A DNA stretch of 64,000 bases from Ligustrum vulgare (lineage: Eukaryota > Streptophyta > Magnoliopsida > Lamiales > Oleaceae): positions 52,828,592-52,892,591 of the forward strand of contig OY743182.1 of the NCBI GenBank assembly GCA_963555705.1, read 5' to 3'. Below are positions 20,161 through 30,500 of this stretch, one piece after another. The position numbers and the translations under genes were made by a program. Under the pieces are notes generated by a model, which searched no databases, was not told the DNA's origin, and saw only the letters and a list, made by a program, of their open reading frames with translations. Numbering within the stretch: position 1 is the stretch's first letter; each line of letters begins with the position of its first letter.

Positions 20161-20413
20161 GAAAAACATAGATATTACAAACTAACCAAAAATTATGCAA
20201 AGAGGACTTTTGATCTATCGACTACAGTAAAGAATGAGAAGATGTCTGCCATTTTTTTTGTAAGGGTTTTCTTTGAGGCGAAATCAGGACCTAACGATTT
20301 TGCGTTCATCTGTGAGGAATAATAAGATTCAAAGAAGACTACTTGCGTTCAACACCAACCCTAGATGTAAATGACAATCAAAACCGCCGTGAAATAGAAC
20401 GCTAAATTTCTTT

Positions 20414-20634
20414 CAACTTCCTGATTTCGAAACATCAGAGACTGGTGTATCATCACTTTTCCCATGTTTCCCAGCAGATCTCTTTCCTCTCGTCTTGAAA
20501 ATCGGAGTGAAATAGCCAATAATTCTTGGAGCAGGGCTGGCAGTTGGCTTGGAAGGAATATACAGCCTTCTTGGTGGTAATGACGATGAAGGAGACGCCG
20601 GTAGTGACGATGAAGGAGACGGGGTCGGTGCCAT
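20414..20634 (-). CDS. small Ser/Pro-rich open frame at Helitron 5' side, unrecognised
   Basis: The 73-codon frame starts MAPTPSPSSSLPASPSSSLP and continues RRLYIPSKPTASPAPRIIGY, FTPIFKTRGKRSAGKHGK before a TGA. An upstream in-frame ATG at 20688 extends it by 18 residues. The N-terminal half is low-complexity Ser/Pro; the IIGYFTPIFKTRGKR segment is more protein-like. It is the first reading frame downstream of the Helitron 5' end and in the same strand as the gene fragments, so it may be a captured first exon. A GAAGGAGACG microrepeat on the plus strand explains the repeated SPSSSLP. Function unknown. Confidence 0.4.
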
Positions 20635-21030
20635 GAAGAAGTGTTCGTTTTTTTTTTGAAATGGAAGAAGGGTTTGTTTTAGAATCATTTGTTTATTGCT
20701 TGGGGACGAACCAGCAATGATGAAAGAAAAATATGAAAATGTTATGTGTCAATCATCATTTCACATCACAACTTTTAAAATAATTAATGCAAATTTTGAA
20801 AACCGGTACTCATTGCAAATTCAAAAAATGGTACTGTACACATTTGTTTTATAATATTTAATCATCAGATACCCTATCTTTTTTTCTTCTAGGAGACGCT
20901 TTTGAGGAGTGAAAAAATCATTTGGGGAACTTTTGGAGGGATTTTTTGTAGTCAAAATCTAAGGCACTATCTTTCTTTATAATAATAATAAGATAATTGA
21001 TTTCATTTATTTAGGTATGAACGAACGTAA

Positions 21031-21229
21031 GACCATCTCCAAGGGCACCCCAAATTTGAGATTTTATTTCAAATTTAGGATTTTTCATCTCCAATCACAC
21101 CCCTTTTCCTATCCCAAATTTGGGATAAAGCTTTTATTACAAAAATGTCATTAATTTATTTACAAAAATGCCATTTTTTTTTCATTAACCTCATTTATCT
21201 ATTTAATTAATCAATTGTTGTTGTTGTTG

Positions 21230-21264
<35 letters not shown>

Positions 21265-21973
21265 GTTGTTGTTGTAGTTTTTTTTTTTTAATTTTGTATT
21301 TTAATTATTATTGTTTTTGTTATTGTTAATTTTTGTTTTTTCGCGTATGATAATGTTATATAAGGGATACTAGTAACAAGAACGGTAGTTCGAATTATAA
21401 TTGGAATGATCGAAATTTAATTTCTGAACAGTGATACAAAGACAATAATTCTCAACATGGAACTTGAAAACGAACCTACTACATGAAAACAACACAGGGA
21501 CAAACGTACGATCCCAATCTTAAACATAAATAACACAATAGCTAATCGAAAGTACTAGGTAGACGTAGACCATTTGTGGGATCAATTTGCTAATTCTCAA
21601 AATCAAGATGATGTTTTTTAATTTTTCGATGTGGTGTATGCTTTCGAAGCATGTCTTCATTTTTTTTCGAAGACAAGCCTTCAATGTACTTGTTCGAGAT
21701 GAATATTTTAATAATTTAGTTTTTTACGTTCACAATATTGACATTTTTTTAGGCACTTCAAAATCTTTAACTACTAATTAAAAATAAAATTAAACCAATT
21801 AAATAGATAATAAATACATATGTTAATTTATAGAATTAGAAATAATAATAAGAAAAATAAATAAAAAATAGTTTATCCCAAATTTGGGATAAACTGTTGG
21901 AGAAGAAAAAGGGTTCGGATCAAATTTGGGACAAAGTCCGGATCAAATCTGGTCCGAACCCTTGGAGATGCTC
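21031..21973. mobile_element. PIF/Harbinger-like element (943 bp)
   Basis: The ends are GACCATCTCCAAGGG and, on the opposite strand, GAGCATCTCCAAGGG, flanked by TAA on both sides (21028-21030, 21974-21976). Subterminal copies of the palindrome ATCCCAAATTTGGGAT occur near both ends. The interior has a GTT/ATT microsatellite at about 21217-21275 and no intact transposase. A short frame near 21600 (FSMWCMLSKHVF) is not convincing. Confidence 0.85.
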
Positions 21974-21976
21974 TAA

Positions 21977-22388
21977 TAATAAAAAAGATACAATCGATGT
22001 ATTGCAGGTTTGCTCTAAGTCGTTCGAGGACTCCCTTGCTTCTTAAGCTGGGTCGTACTAGGCCTAACTATAGAGTTCCTGGATCCATGGCACGGCCAAA
22101 TCTAATGTCTCTACTCCTTGTGAATGAATTCAATTTTCTATCAGAATATATTTTTTGATATTGATAAAAAAATAATATATATAATATTCCATCTATTATT
22201 GAAGAAAAACCTGCAATATAAAATTTGATAATGTAATCTTTAATAATAATAATAATAAATCTTAAATAATAAATCTTAAATAATGTAATCCAATAAGAAC
22301 ACGAAACTTTTTTTATGGACCCAAGTAGTACATTGGCACTATCTTGCAAACCAAGCCACTTGTCATCTTCAAGTTCTAATCTAATTTT
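21977..22388. other. unassigned flank, no gene seen
   Basis: Mostly AT-rich sequence with an ATA/AAT run near 22240. The short GC-richer part around 22010-22110 contains no readable protein motif. Confidence 0.5.
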
Positions 22389-22396
22389 CTTCTAAT

Positions 22397-23285
22397 CAGT
22401 GGCGGAGCCAGCATGTGGCGAGGTAGCGCGGCCGCGCTACCTCTCCTCCGGCGGACCACCGGCATCTACAGAGCACAGATCTACTCCCCTCTCTTTCCAG
22501 TAGGCAGCGTCGCAGCAACACCACTGTCGACACTTGCAGGCTGTAGTGTTGCCTCGGTTCAAAATCAGCTTCTAGGCTTCTATTCTAGTCCAGCTCGGTA
22601 GGGGAGATGGAGATGTAGATGGGATTCGCAGCCGCAGGGGATGGTAATGGTGTTTGTGAAATGGGTTGAAATGGGAAATTAAGAAAGAAAGAGAGAGAGA
22701 GAGATGGGACCCGCTGGCTGGGGAAGTGCTCTGAAATGGGAACGTGGATTTTGCCCTTGCAAAACTTTTTATTATATTTAAATAATTAATTGTTTGTTTA
22801 AGTGAATAATTTCTATTAAGGGGTGTGATGATTCATTTTATTTCGAATTAAAAAAGAGCTTAAAGTAATTTGTACCATGAAAATTGAGTTTTATGTTCAA
22901 TTTCGTGTCAAACGTTAGAGTTGGAATTATTTTTCTCAGATGTAGCATTTTTCATGAAATTCGAATGCAATCAAATACTAATATTACACTATTACTTTTT
23001 AACCTTTGTGATAATTTGATTGTTTATGACAATATCCTCTCTAGCACTTTAAATATGTAATATTATCGATTCTCTAGAAAGATTGTTCTTATTTACTTGA
23101 GCATATATATTTTTTCGTTCTTGATTTTTATTAGCAAGTATCTTGTAGTGTATTTCTATATTGATTCATGAATATTAATATTATTTTATATAATAAAAAA
23201 TAATTTAGCTATTGCGGTGGTTGACCGTCGTTAGTCAACGGTCAACGACCGCTCTAGCTGAATTGTCGTCCTAGATCCGCCACTG
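22397..23285. mobile_element. hAT-like non-autonomous element (889 bp)
   Basis: The ends CAGTGGCGGAGCCAG and, on the opposite strand, CAGTGGCGGATCTAG are flanked by a perfect 8-bp duplication CTTCTAAT (22389-22396 and 23286-23293). A subterminal inverted motif GACCGTCGTTAGTCAACGGTC is near the right end at about 23223. A GA microsatellite lies at about 22688. The GC-rich left part encodes a 62-codon frame (GSAAALPLLRRTTGIYRAQI) that could be captured sequence but is unrecognised. Confidence 0.85.
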
Positions 23286-23333
23286 CTTCTAATCTGACTG
23301 TATATATTATCTGTTCCTTACATCCTTACTTAT

Positions 23334-23983
23334 CTAACTACATACAAAAGAGACGGTTCGTTTCTACTGTTCTTACCATCTAGCTGTTTTATTCTTCATA
23401 AGCTGTTTGCTTTGAATTGAGCCGAGCCGCACCAAGTCCACATATAAAGGAAAATTTTAGGGTTTCTGTCACATTTTTCTCCCTTCACTATCATCCTCTT
23501 CAAACTCTGTCTTCTTCGGATCTTCTCCTTTGTCCCCTAAAGCAGCAGCAGTGGCCGTCGCTCTATTGCGTGACATCATATGTGACTATGCGCATCTCGA
23601 TCTTTCCATTTGAAGAGTTTGGGAAACTTTCGATCCATGTCAATGGCAAGAAGTAGCACCTAGTAGCACCTAAACATAGTATAGATCTTGCTTCCAAATG
23701 TCTAACTACATATAAAAGAGACGGTTTGTTTCTACTGTTCATAAGCCCTCTGGCCGTTTTAGTCACTATTTGGTAACACCGTTTGGTTTATTTATGATTT
23801 TGAGGTAAAAAGTTGTGGTTGAAAATTGAAGAGAGAAAATTTGTGTGGTTAAAAAGTATTTTGAGAAATTGTGTAGTTTATAAACTAAAAAAGTACGGTT
23901 ACCAAATGGGTGTTTGCTTTGAGCTGAGCGGCACCAAGTCCACATATTAGGGTTTCTCGTCACATTTTTTCCCCCTCACTATA
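23334..23983. repeat. dispersed direct duplication of a host segment
   Basis: 23334-23488 (CTAACTACATACAAAAGAGA to CCCTTCACTAT) recurs at 23701-23763 plus 23914-23983 (CTAACTACATATAAAAGAGA to CCCCTCACTAT), the second copy being split by a MITE. Both copies keep GCACCAAGTCCACATAT and AGGGTTTCT. The stretch between them, including a 79-codon frame, is unrecognised. Confidence 0.75.
23764..23912. mobile_element. 149-bp MITE related to the one at 16.3 kb
   Basis: The ends CACTATTTGGTAACACCG and, on the opposite strand, CACCCATTTGGTAACCG are inverted. The interior GAAGAGAGAAAATTTGTGTGG and GAGAAATTGTGTAG match the 16313-16477 element. The paralogous segment at 23.4 kb lacks it, giving an empty site. 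No clear target duplication was read. Confidence 0.7.
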
Positions 23984-23999
23984 GAGTCACTACCAGAAA

Positions 24000-24425
24000 A
24001 TCGGCCTTTACCGACGGAAATATCCGTCCGTAAAGAGGAAAAAGTCGTCGGAAAAATAAATTTTCGACGAAAAAAGTCGTCGGAAACCCCTTCGTAGGTA
24101 AAGGTTTTTCCGACGGTTACACTATCCGTCGGAAAATTTCTGACGGAATCAAACCTTCGAAGTCAAAACTGCGTCCGACGGTTTGATTCCGTAGAAAATT
24201 TTCGGACGGATAGTGTAATCGTCGGAAACAGTTTTTCGACGGTTACTAATGTTGTCGAAACATATTCCGATGACTTTAAAAATAGTCAAATGTCGTCAAA
24301 AAAGTTTCCGATGACGTTTCAAAATCATCTAAAAGATTTCCGACGAAACTCAATGACCGTCGTAAAGATTTCCGACGGTTACCAATGTCGTCGGAAAATT
24401 TTCCGATGGCGTTTCCGACGAATTT
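24000..24425. repeat. CACTA subterminal repeat array
   Basis: About twenty copies of a 10-12 bp motif with core CCGACGG or CGTCGGAA alternate in both orientations. These are binding-site repeats for CACTA transposase in the family generally. Confidence 0.85.
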
Positions 24426-24630
24426 TGATGAAAAGTTTTGAAAAAGTTGTCAATTAATATTTTAAATTTACTTATGTTTAATTTTGTGTTTTAAATTGAG
24501 CATTCAAAATTTATCGATACAAAAGAAAAAAGATAAATACATGTACACGAATACTTGAATTCAAGTTATACTTAATAATAATTTACGTTATCAGACTATA
24601 TCAAAAGATAAATATTACATATACTGCCAT

Positions 24631-27282
24631 TGTAGCGATCGAGAATTTTTACGCAATTTAATAATTATTTCAAAGTTTCGAAAATCGTGCCGCTAAGATC
24701 TCACCCATTTTTAAGTTAACGTCACAACGCGTTCGTCTAGCAAAGTCAAGAATTTGTCAAGTCTATTTGATTTTAAATAAATTTCAAAATTTCAAAATTA
24801 TATTATTTTATTTATTTATTTAAATTATTCTTTTCAAAATCATTTTAAATTCCAAATTATGGCAAGCTCATTTTATCTGATTCATTTTCCGACCCAGTTG
24901 AATTCTCGTACAATTTTTCCTAGAATTACGTGCATTGCTTGTCAAGACTTTCACACTACCAACCTCCACCTATCACATCAATCCCATACCTATCAAATTC
25001 TTATACAATACACCAACCCACTCCATTTCACACCACCAACCCTCTTTTTTTTTTTTTTTTTTTTTTCAGCAATCAACCTCTCCCACTCTCAGCAGCCACA
25101 CCCTAGGTTCAGCCTTCTCACGGTAAGAACCACCACCGTTCATCATCACCATCATCATCACCACCACCTCCATCTCCATCGCAGCCACTGCAGTTGCCTC
25201 ATCACGCCACCAACCTCCATCATCACCACCTCCATCTCCATCGCAGCCACTACAGCTGCCTCATCACGCCACCAACCTCCATCATCACCACCTCAATCAC
25301 CACTTCCCGTCCACCACCGTCCGCACAACCACCCAACAGGGCCACCATCTTCAACTCTACCACTGCCCAAATAGGATTTCGCCATTTTCGACACCATCAC
25401 CGCCTCCCCAGTGAACCATCATCACCATCATCATCATCATCATCATCACCACAATACACAAACCACCATCAAGCTTGACCAAGAACCAGCAACACCACCA
25501 CACGGCCAGCCCACACCGAACCACTAACCACCGCCACTGCCCAACTCAAGAATCAAACCCAAAACTCAAATTAAACCCAAAATTTTACCAAGAAACCAAA
25601 ATACTTACTTTGACCAAGAAATTTCCGGCGATAGCAGCCCTAGGTTCCGAACTCAGCCTTGTTTACATCGATTTTACACCCAATCGCAATCCAAAATCTT
25701 TGAATCCCAACCTTAGGCTCGGCCACGCTACTCACCGTCGGCGATGGCGGCGTTCCGCCGGCTATGGCGCTGGGTGGAAGAGGGGCTCGCCGCCCTGCAC
25801 TCTCTCTGTTTGAGAGAGAGACAATATGTATGTATATATCACGCTATATAATTAGTTTGAAATTATATTTTAGTCCCCAACTTTGAATTATTTATTTTAG
25901 TCCCTGTTAGTTTAAAATGATTTATTCTAGCACCTGAAGTTTTAAATTATTTTAAGACAGTCCCTACAGACTTAATTCATTTGATTTTTAAGCCCCAAGT
26001 TTGTAAAAGTATTTAAATCAGTCCTTTTGAGTTTTAAACTAATCATTTCAATCCTTTTAGTTTTTAAATGGTTTTAATCAGCCACTTCATTTTTAGAATC
26101 TATTATTTCATCCATATAATTTAATATCCATTTCGAGTTTCAACCCAACTTTCAAAAGTATTCATTTTAGTCCCTCAACTTCCAAAATTTACATTTTAGT
26201 CCCTCAACTTTCAAAGTATTCATTTTAGTTCCTCAACTTTCAAATCATCAATTTCAGTCCCCAAATTGTAATTTATCATTTTTAAACTATAAATTTCAAG
26301 AGACTAATTTCACTTATTTTCTAATTGGGTAGACAAAGCGTACGGAGAATTAAAGAATTGAAGTCGTTTCCCGCTCAACTTTGCACTCGTCAAGTTTAAG
26401 GTAGACTCGTCCCTATTAATTGATTTAAATTATGATTGCATGTGAATGTGTATGTTATGTGACTTATGTGAAAGTCATTTTTATGAAAAGAGACGAGAAT
26501 GTATTTCTTCGGAAATATTTATGTTGAAATGAGAATATATTTCTTATGAAATATTTATGTTGTTATGCTTGTCATAATTTATGTGCTTTTATACACGAGA
26601 AAGAAAGAAGATAATATCTTGCAAGATAAATGATGATGTTATGCATAACTTATGTGCTTTATGTGCACGAGAAGAAAGAGCAACCCACACCCTATGATTT
26701 TAAAGAGCCTATGATTTTTCAAAGAGAAGCCATGTGCTTTAATGCACGAGAAGAGAAACCCACACCCTATGATTTTAAAGAGCCAATGATTTTCAAAGAG
26801 AAGCTATGTGCTTTAATGCATGAGAAGAGCAACCCACACCCTATGATTTCTAAAGAGTCTGCATTTACGTGTTCAATTATATTGTAGATTAATTAATTGG
26901 CGATGAGTCTACTGAGTATTTCTATGAAATGTTCATGTCTATTTTAACAATATTTGCAGATTTCAGAGAGGGTGGCAAGTGATGGATGATTGTGGAAATA
27001 GTTGTTAAATGGTTGAAAACCTTATTTTAATGACCCGTATTTCCAAACATTGGATAATTTTGAGAATTTCAATTATTTGAGAAATTATGATATTGTCAAT
27101 TGTGTTACAATATTAATGACTCGATTTATTATTTCGAATTGTTTCATAAAGGTTTTAAATTTTATCGACCATTACAGTTTATTTAATGTTGCCAAAAATG
27201 AATTTCAGTTATTTCTTTCGCAAAAATATTATTTTAAAATTTAGATCAGACGATGACGTGGTGAAGAACCCGGGGCGCTACA
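24631..27282 (+). repeat. 5' LTR of Tekay-like element (2652 bp)
   Basis: It contains an ACC/CAT-rich stretch (about 25120-25620) missing from the 3' LTR, where GGTAAGAA joins directly to ATTTTTAAGCCC. Downstream there is a run of TTTTAGTCCCTCAACTTTCAA motifs and three copies of CACACCCTATGATTT. The last 1.17 kb belongs to the tandem unit. Confidence 0.85.
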
Positions 27283-27284
27283 GC

Positions 27285-27298
27285 TTGGTATCAGATCC
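27285..27298 (+). promoter_or_regulatory. primer binding site of Tekay-like element
   Basis: TTGGTATCAGATCC follows the LTR end by two bases and resembles the tRNA-Met site. Identical copies occur at about 29687 and 32089 in the tandem units. Confidence 0.75.
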
Positions 27299-27517
27299 AT
27301 TATGCGTTTCTGTAGACTGACAAATTTTCAAAAAGAAATTTCAAGAAACAATTTTCATTATTTAATTATTATTGATGAAGATTGCCACTGCCATCATTCG
27401 TTCCACCAACTCCGAGGTAAAGAAATTTATGATGTTTAACGTTATTTCAGTATTTTGGATACTTATTTTAATGATTTATGAGAAAGAATGAAGAGAAAGA
27501 GATTATATCCGAATAAG

Positions 27518-27572
27518 AAAGAAAGAAAGAAAGAAAGAGAGAAAGAAAGAAAGAAAAGAAAAGAAAAGAAAG
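27518..27572 (+). repeat. (GAAA)n microsatellite, present in each tandem unit
   Basis: Runs of GAAA and GAAAA units recur at the same place in all three copies (also about 29920 and 32322) with, as far as read, the same length. Confidence 0.85.
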
Positions 27573-30500
27573 AGAACGAGTGTTGAGCATAATGGGAATA
27601 ATATGATTTAAGAATGATTTTATAATAATTTTTGTCTTCGAACTTAGAAATGATGAACCCTAGCTGGACTTTGCATAATTGATTTTAGACATGTCACTAT
27701 TTACGAGGAGTCAACAGAAAGGATTAGACAATATTTTCGAAATATATATCGTTTGGACCAACACCTCATGTAGGGATATATGACCACACTATTGACTACT
27801 GTGCCGCACGTCATGAGGCCATGGCTAGTGATTTTAGAGCAATTGTTGCTAAAGTTCATTAGTCACTTATTGTCAACATTTTCAGTAAATCAACGAGAAA
27901 TAGCAAGTCAGTTTTATGAGATTGTGATGAGATGATGAAAGTATAAGTAATATGATTCTATTGAGACTTTTATGAGAAGAATTATGAAATTAGAGATTTA
28001 AAGATTGGTTCTTAATTATTGGGAATTAAGGACTCGATATTGTGTTTGAGTAAGTAAATTTCTTCCTCTATTTCGAGAGAGATTTATAATATAGTTTGGC
28101 CTTGTGATTTAACTTTGGGATTATGATTTGTGGCATATATTTTATAAGTATGACGAATGAGTGATCATTTGAGCCAATTAATGTATTGAAGAAAGTGATA
28201 TTTTGATGTTGGAACCTATGATTTGAAATTGTTATGTTGAGGAATTATGAATTGATTTCTGGGATATTTTTGATTGAATTGAAGTTTGTTGGAATTGTTG
28301 TCGATATATAAATCGTTGTGGTCAGATATGGAGTGTAACTATAGGTTGTTATTGTTGGTTATGAAGTATACCTACAAGTTGGATAAGTCCAAATTACAAG
28401 GGAGACTCTACCTAGAATTTTATCATTTTGAGTTAAGAGCATTGTATGGTAACAACTCACTAAGGGAATTGAGGTTAGACTTGCAAGTTCATTTACACCG
28501 CAAGCAAGCAAGTTCATATAATTTAATATCCATTTCGAGTTTCAACCCAACTTTCAAAAGTATTCATTTTAGTCCCTCAACTTCCAAAATTTACATTTTA
28601 GTCCCTCAACTTTCAAAGTATTCATTTTAGTTCCTCAACTTTCAAATCATCAATTTCAGTCCCCAAATTGTAATTTATCATTTTTAAACTATAAATTTCA
28701 AGAGACTAATTTCACTTATTTTCTAATTGGGTAGACAAAGCGTACGGAGAATTAAAGAATTGAAGTCGTTTCCCGCTCAACTTTGCACTCGTCAAGTTTA
28801 AGGTAGACTCGTCCCTATTAATTGATTTAAATTATGATTGCATGTGAATGTGTATGTTATGTGACTTATGTGAAAGTCATTTTTATGAAAAGAGACGAGA
28901 ATGTATTTCTTCGGAAATATTTATGTTGAAATGAGAATATATTTCTTATGAAATATTTATGTTGTTATGCTTGTCATAATTTATGTGCTTTTATACACGA
29001 GAAAGAAAGAAGATAATATCTTGCAAGATAAATGATGATGTTATGCATAACTTATGTGCTTTATGTGCACGAGAAGAAAGAGCAACCCACACCCTATGAT
29101 TTTAAAGAGCCTATGATTTTTCAAAGAGAAGCCATGTGCTTTAATGCACGAGAAGAGAAACCCACACCCTATGATTTTAAAGAGCCAATGATTTTCAAAG
29201 AGAAGCTATGTGCTTTAATGCATGAGAAGAGCAACCCACACCCTATGATTTCTAAAGAGTCTGCATTTACGTGTTCAATTATATTGTAGATTAATTAATT
29301 GGCGATGAGTCTACTGAGTATTTCTATGAAATGTTCATGTCTATTTTAACAATATTTGCAGATTTCAGAGAGGGTGGCAAGTGATGGATGATTGTGGAAA
29401 TAGTTGTTAAATGGTTGAAAACCTTATTTTAATGACCCGTATTTCCAAACATTGGATAATTTTGAGAATTTCAATTATTTGAGAAATTATGATATTGTCA
29501 ATTGTGTTACAATATTAATGACTCGATTTATTATTTCGAATTGTTTCATAAAGGTTTTAAATTTTATCGACCATTACAGTTTATTTAATGTTGCCAAAAA
29601 TGAATTTCAGTTATTTCTTTCGCAAAAATATTATTTTAAAATTTAGATCAGACGATGACGTGGTGAAGAACCCGGGGCGCTACAGCTTGGTATCAGATCC
29701 ATTATGCGTTTCTGTAGACTGACAAATTTTCAAAAAGAAATTTCAAGAAACAATTTTCATTATTTAATTATTATTGATGAAGATTGCCACTGCCATCATT
29801 CGTTCCACCAACTCCGAGGTAAAGAAATTTATGATGTTTAACGTTATTTCAGTATTTTGGATACTTATTTTAATGATTTATGAGAAAGAATGAAGAGAAA
29901 GAGATTATATCCGAATAAGAAAGAAAGAAAGAAAGAAAGAGAGAAAGAAAGAAAGAAAAGAAAAGAAAAGAAAGAGAACGAGTGTTGAGCATAATGGGAA
30001 TAATATGATTTAAGAATGATTTTATAATAATTTTTGTCTTCGAACTTAGAAATGATGAACCCTAGCTGGACTTTGCATAATTGATTTTAGACATGTCACT
30101 ATTTACGAGGAGTCAACAGAAAGGATTAGACAATATTTTCGAAATATATATCGTTTGGACCAACACCTCATGTAGGGATATATGACCACACTATTGACTA
30201 CTGTGCCGCACGTCATGAGGCCATGGCTAGTGATTTTAGAGCAATTGTTGCTAAAGTTCATTAGTCACTTATTGTCAACATTTTCAGTAAATCAACGAGA
30301 AATAGCAAGTCAGTTTTATGAGATTGTGATGAGATGATGAAAGTATAAGTAATATGATTCTATTGAGACTTTTATGAGAAGAATTATGAAATTAGAGATT
30401 TAAAGATTGGTTCTTAATTATTGGGAATTAAGGACTCGATATTGTGTTTGAGTAAGTAAATTTCTTCCTCTATTTCGAGAGAGATTTATAATATAGTTTG

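Larger units (their letters stand above)
14682..20993 (-). mobile_element. non-autonomous Helitron carrying fragments of several genes
   Basis: On the minus strand the element starts TCTTATTATTATTATAAAG after an A and ends GTGTAGAACTAG before a T, which is the A|TC...CTAG|T insertion rule of Helitrons. About 10 bp before the CTAG lies CCGTACATCGCATGAG, a decayed form of the CCGTGCATCGCACGG hairpin common at plant Helitron 3' ends; the differences are CpG-type transitions. There is no Rep/helicase frame. Within 6.3 kb, fragments of MAD1, NAXD and a Mei2-like gene lie in that order and in the same strand as the Helitron, with their introns, the hallmark of Helitron gene capture at DNA level. 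A Tourist MITE (16313-16477) inserted later. Confidence 0.75.

Noticed and set aside
20041..20322. 93-codon plus-strand frame (MKIEAIPSVTLMTSVLARAT)
   Set aside because: It is opposite to the Helitron cargo strand and overlaps a better splice-flanked minus frame; no family recognised.
24859..25813. Open frames of up to 171 codons in the 5' LTR
   Set aside because: They lie wholly in the Tekay LTR, in a CAT/ACC-rich stretch, and the 3' LTR lacks much of it. The MASSFYLIHF start recurs in the 3' LTR, so it is LTR sequence and not a gene.
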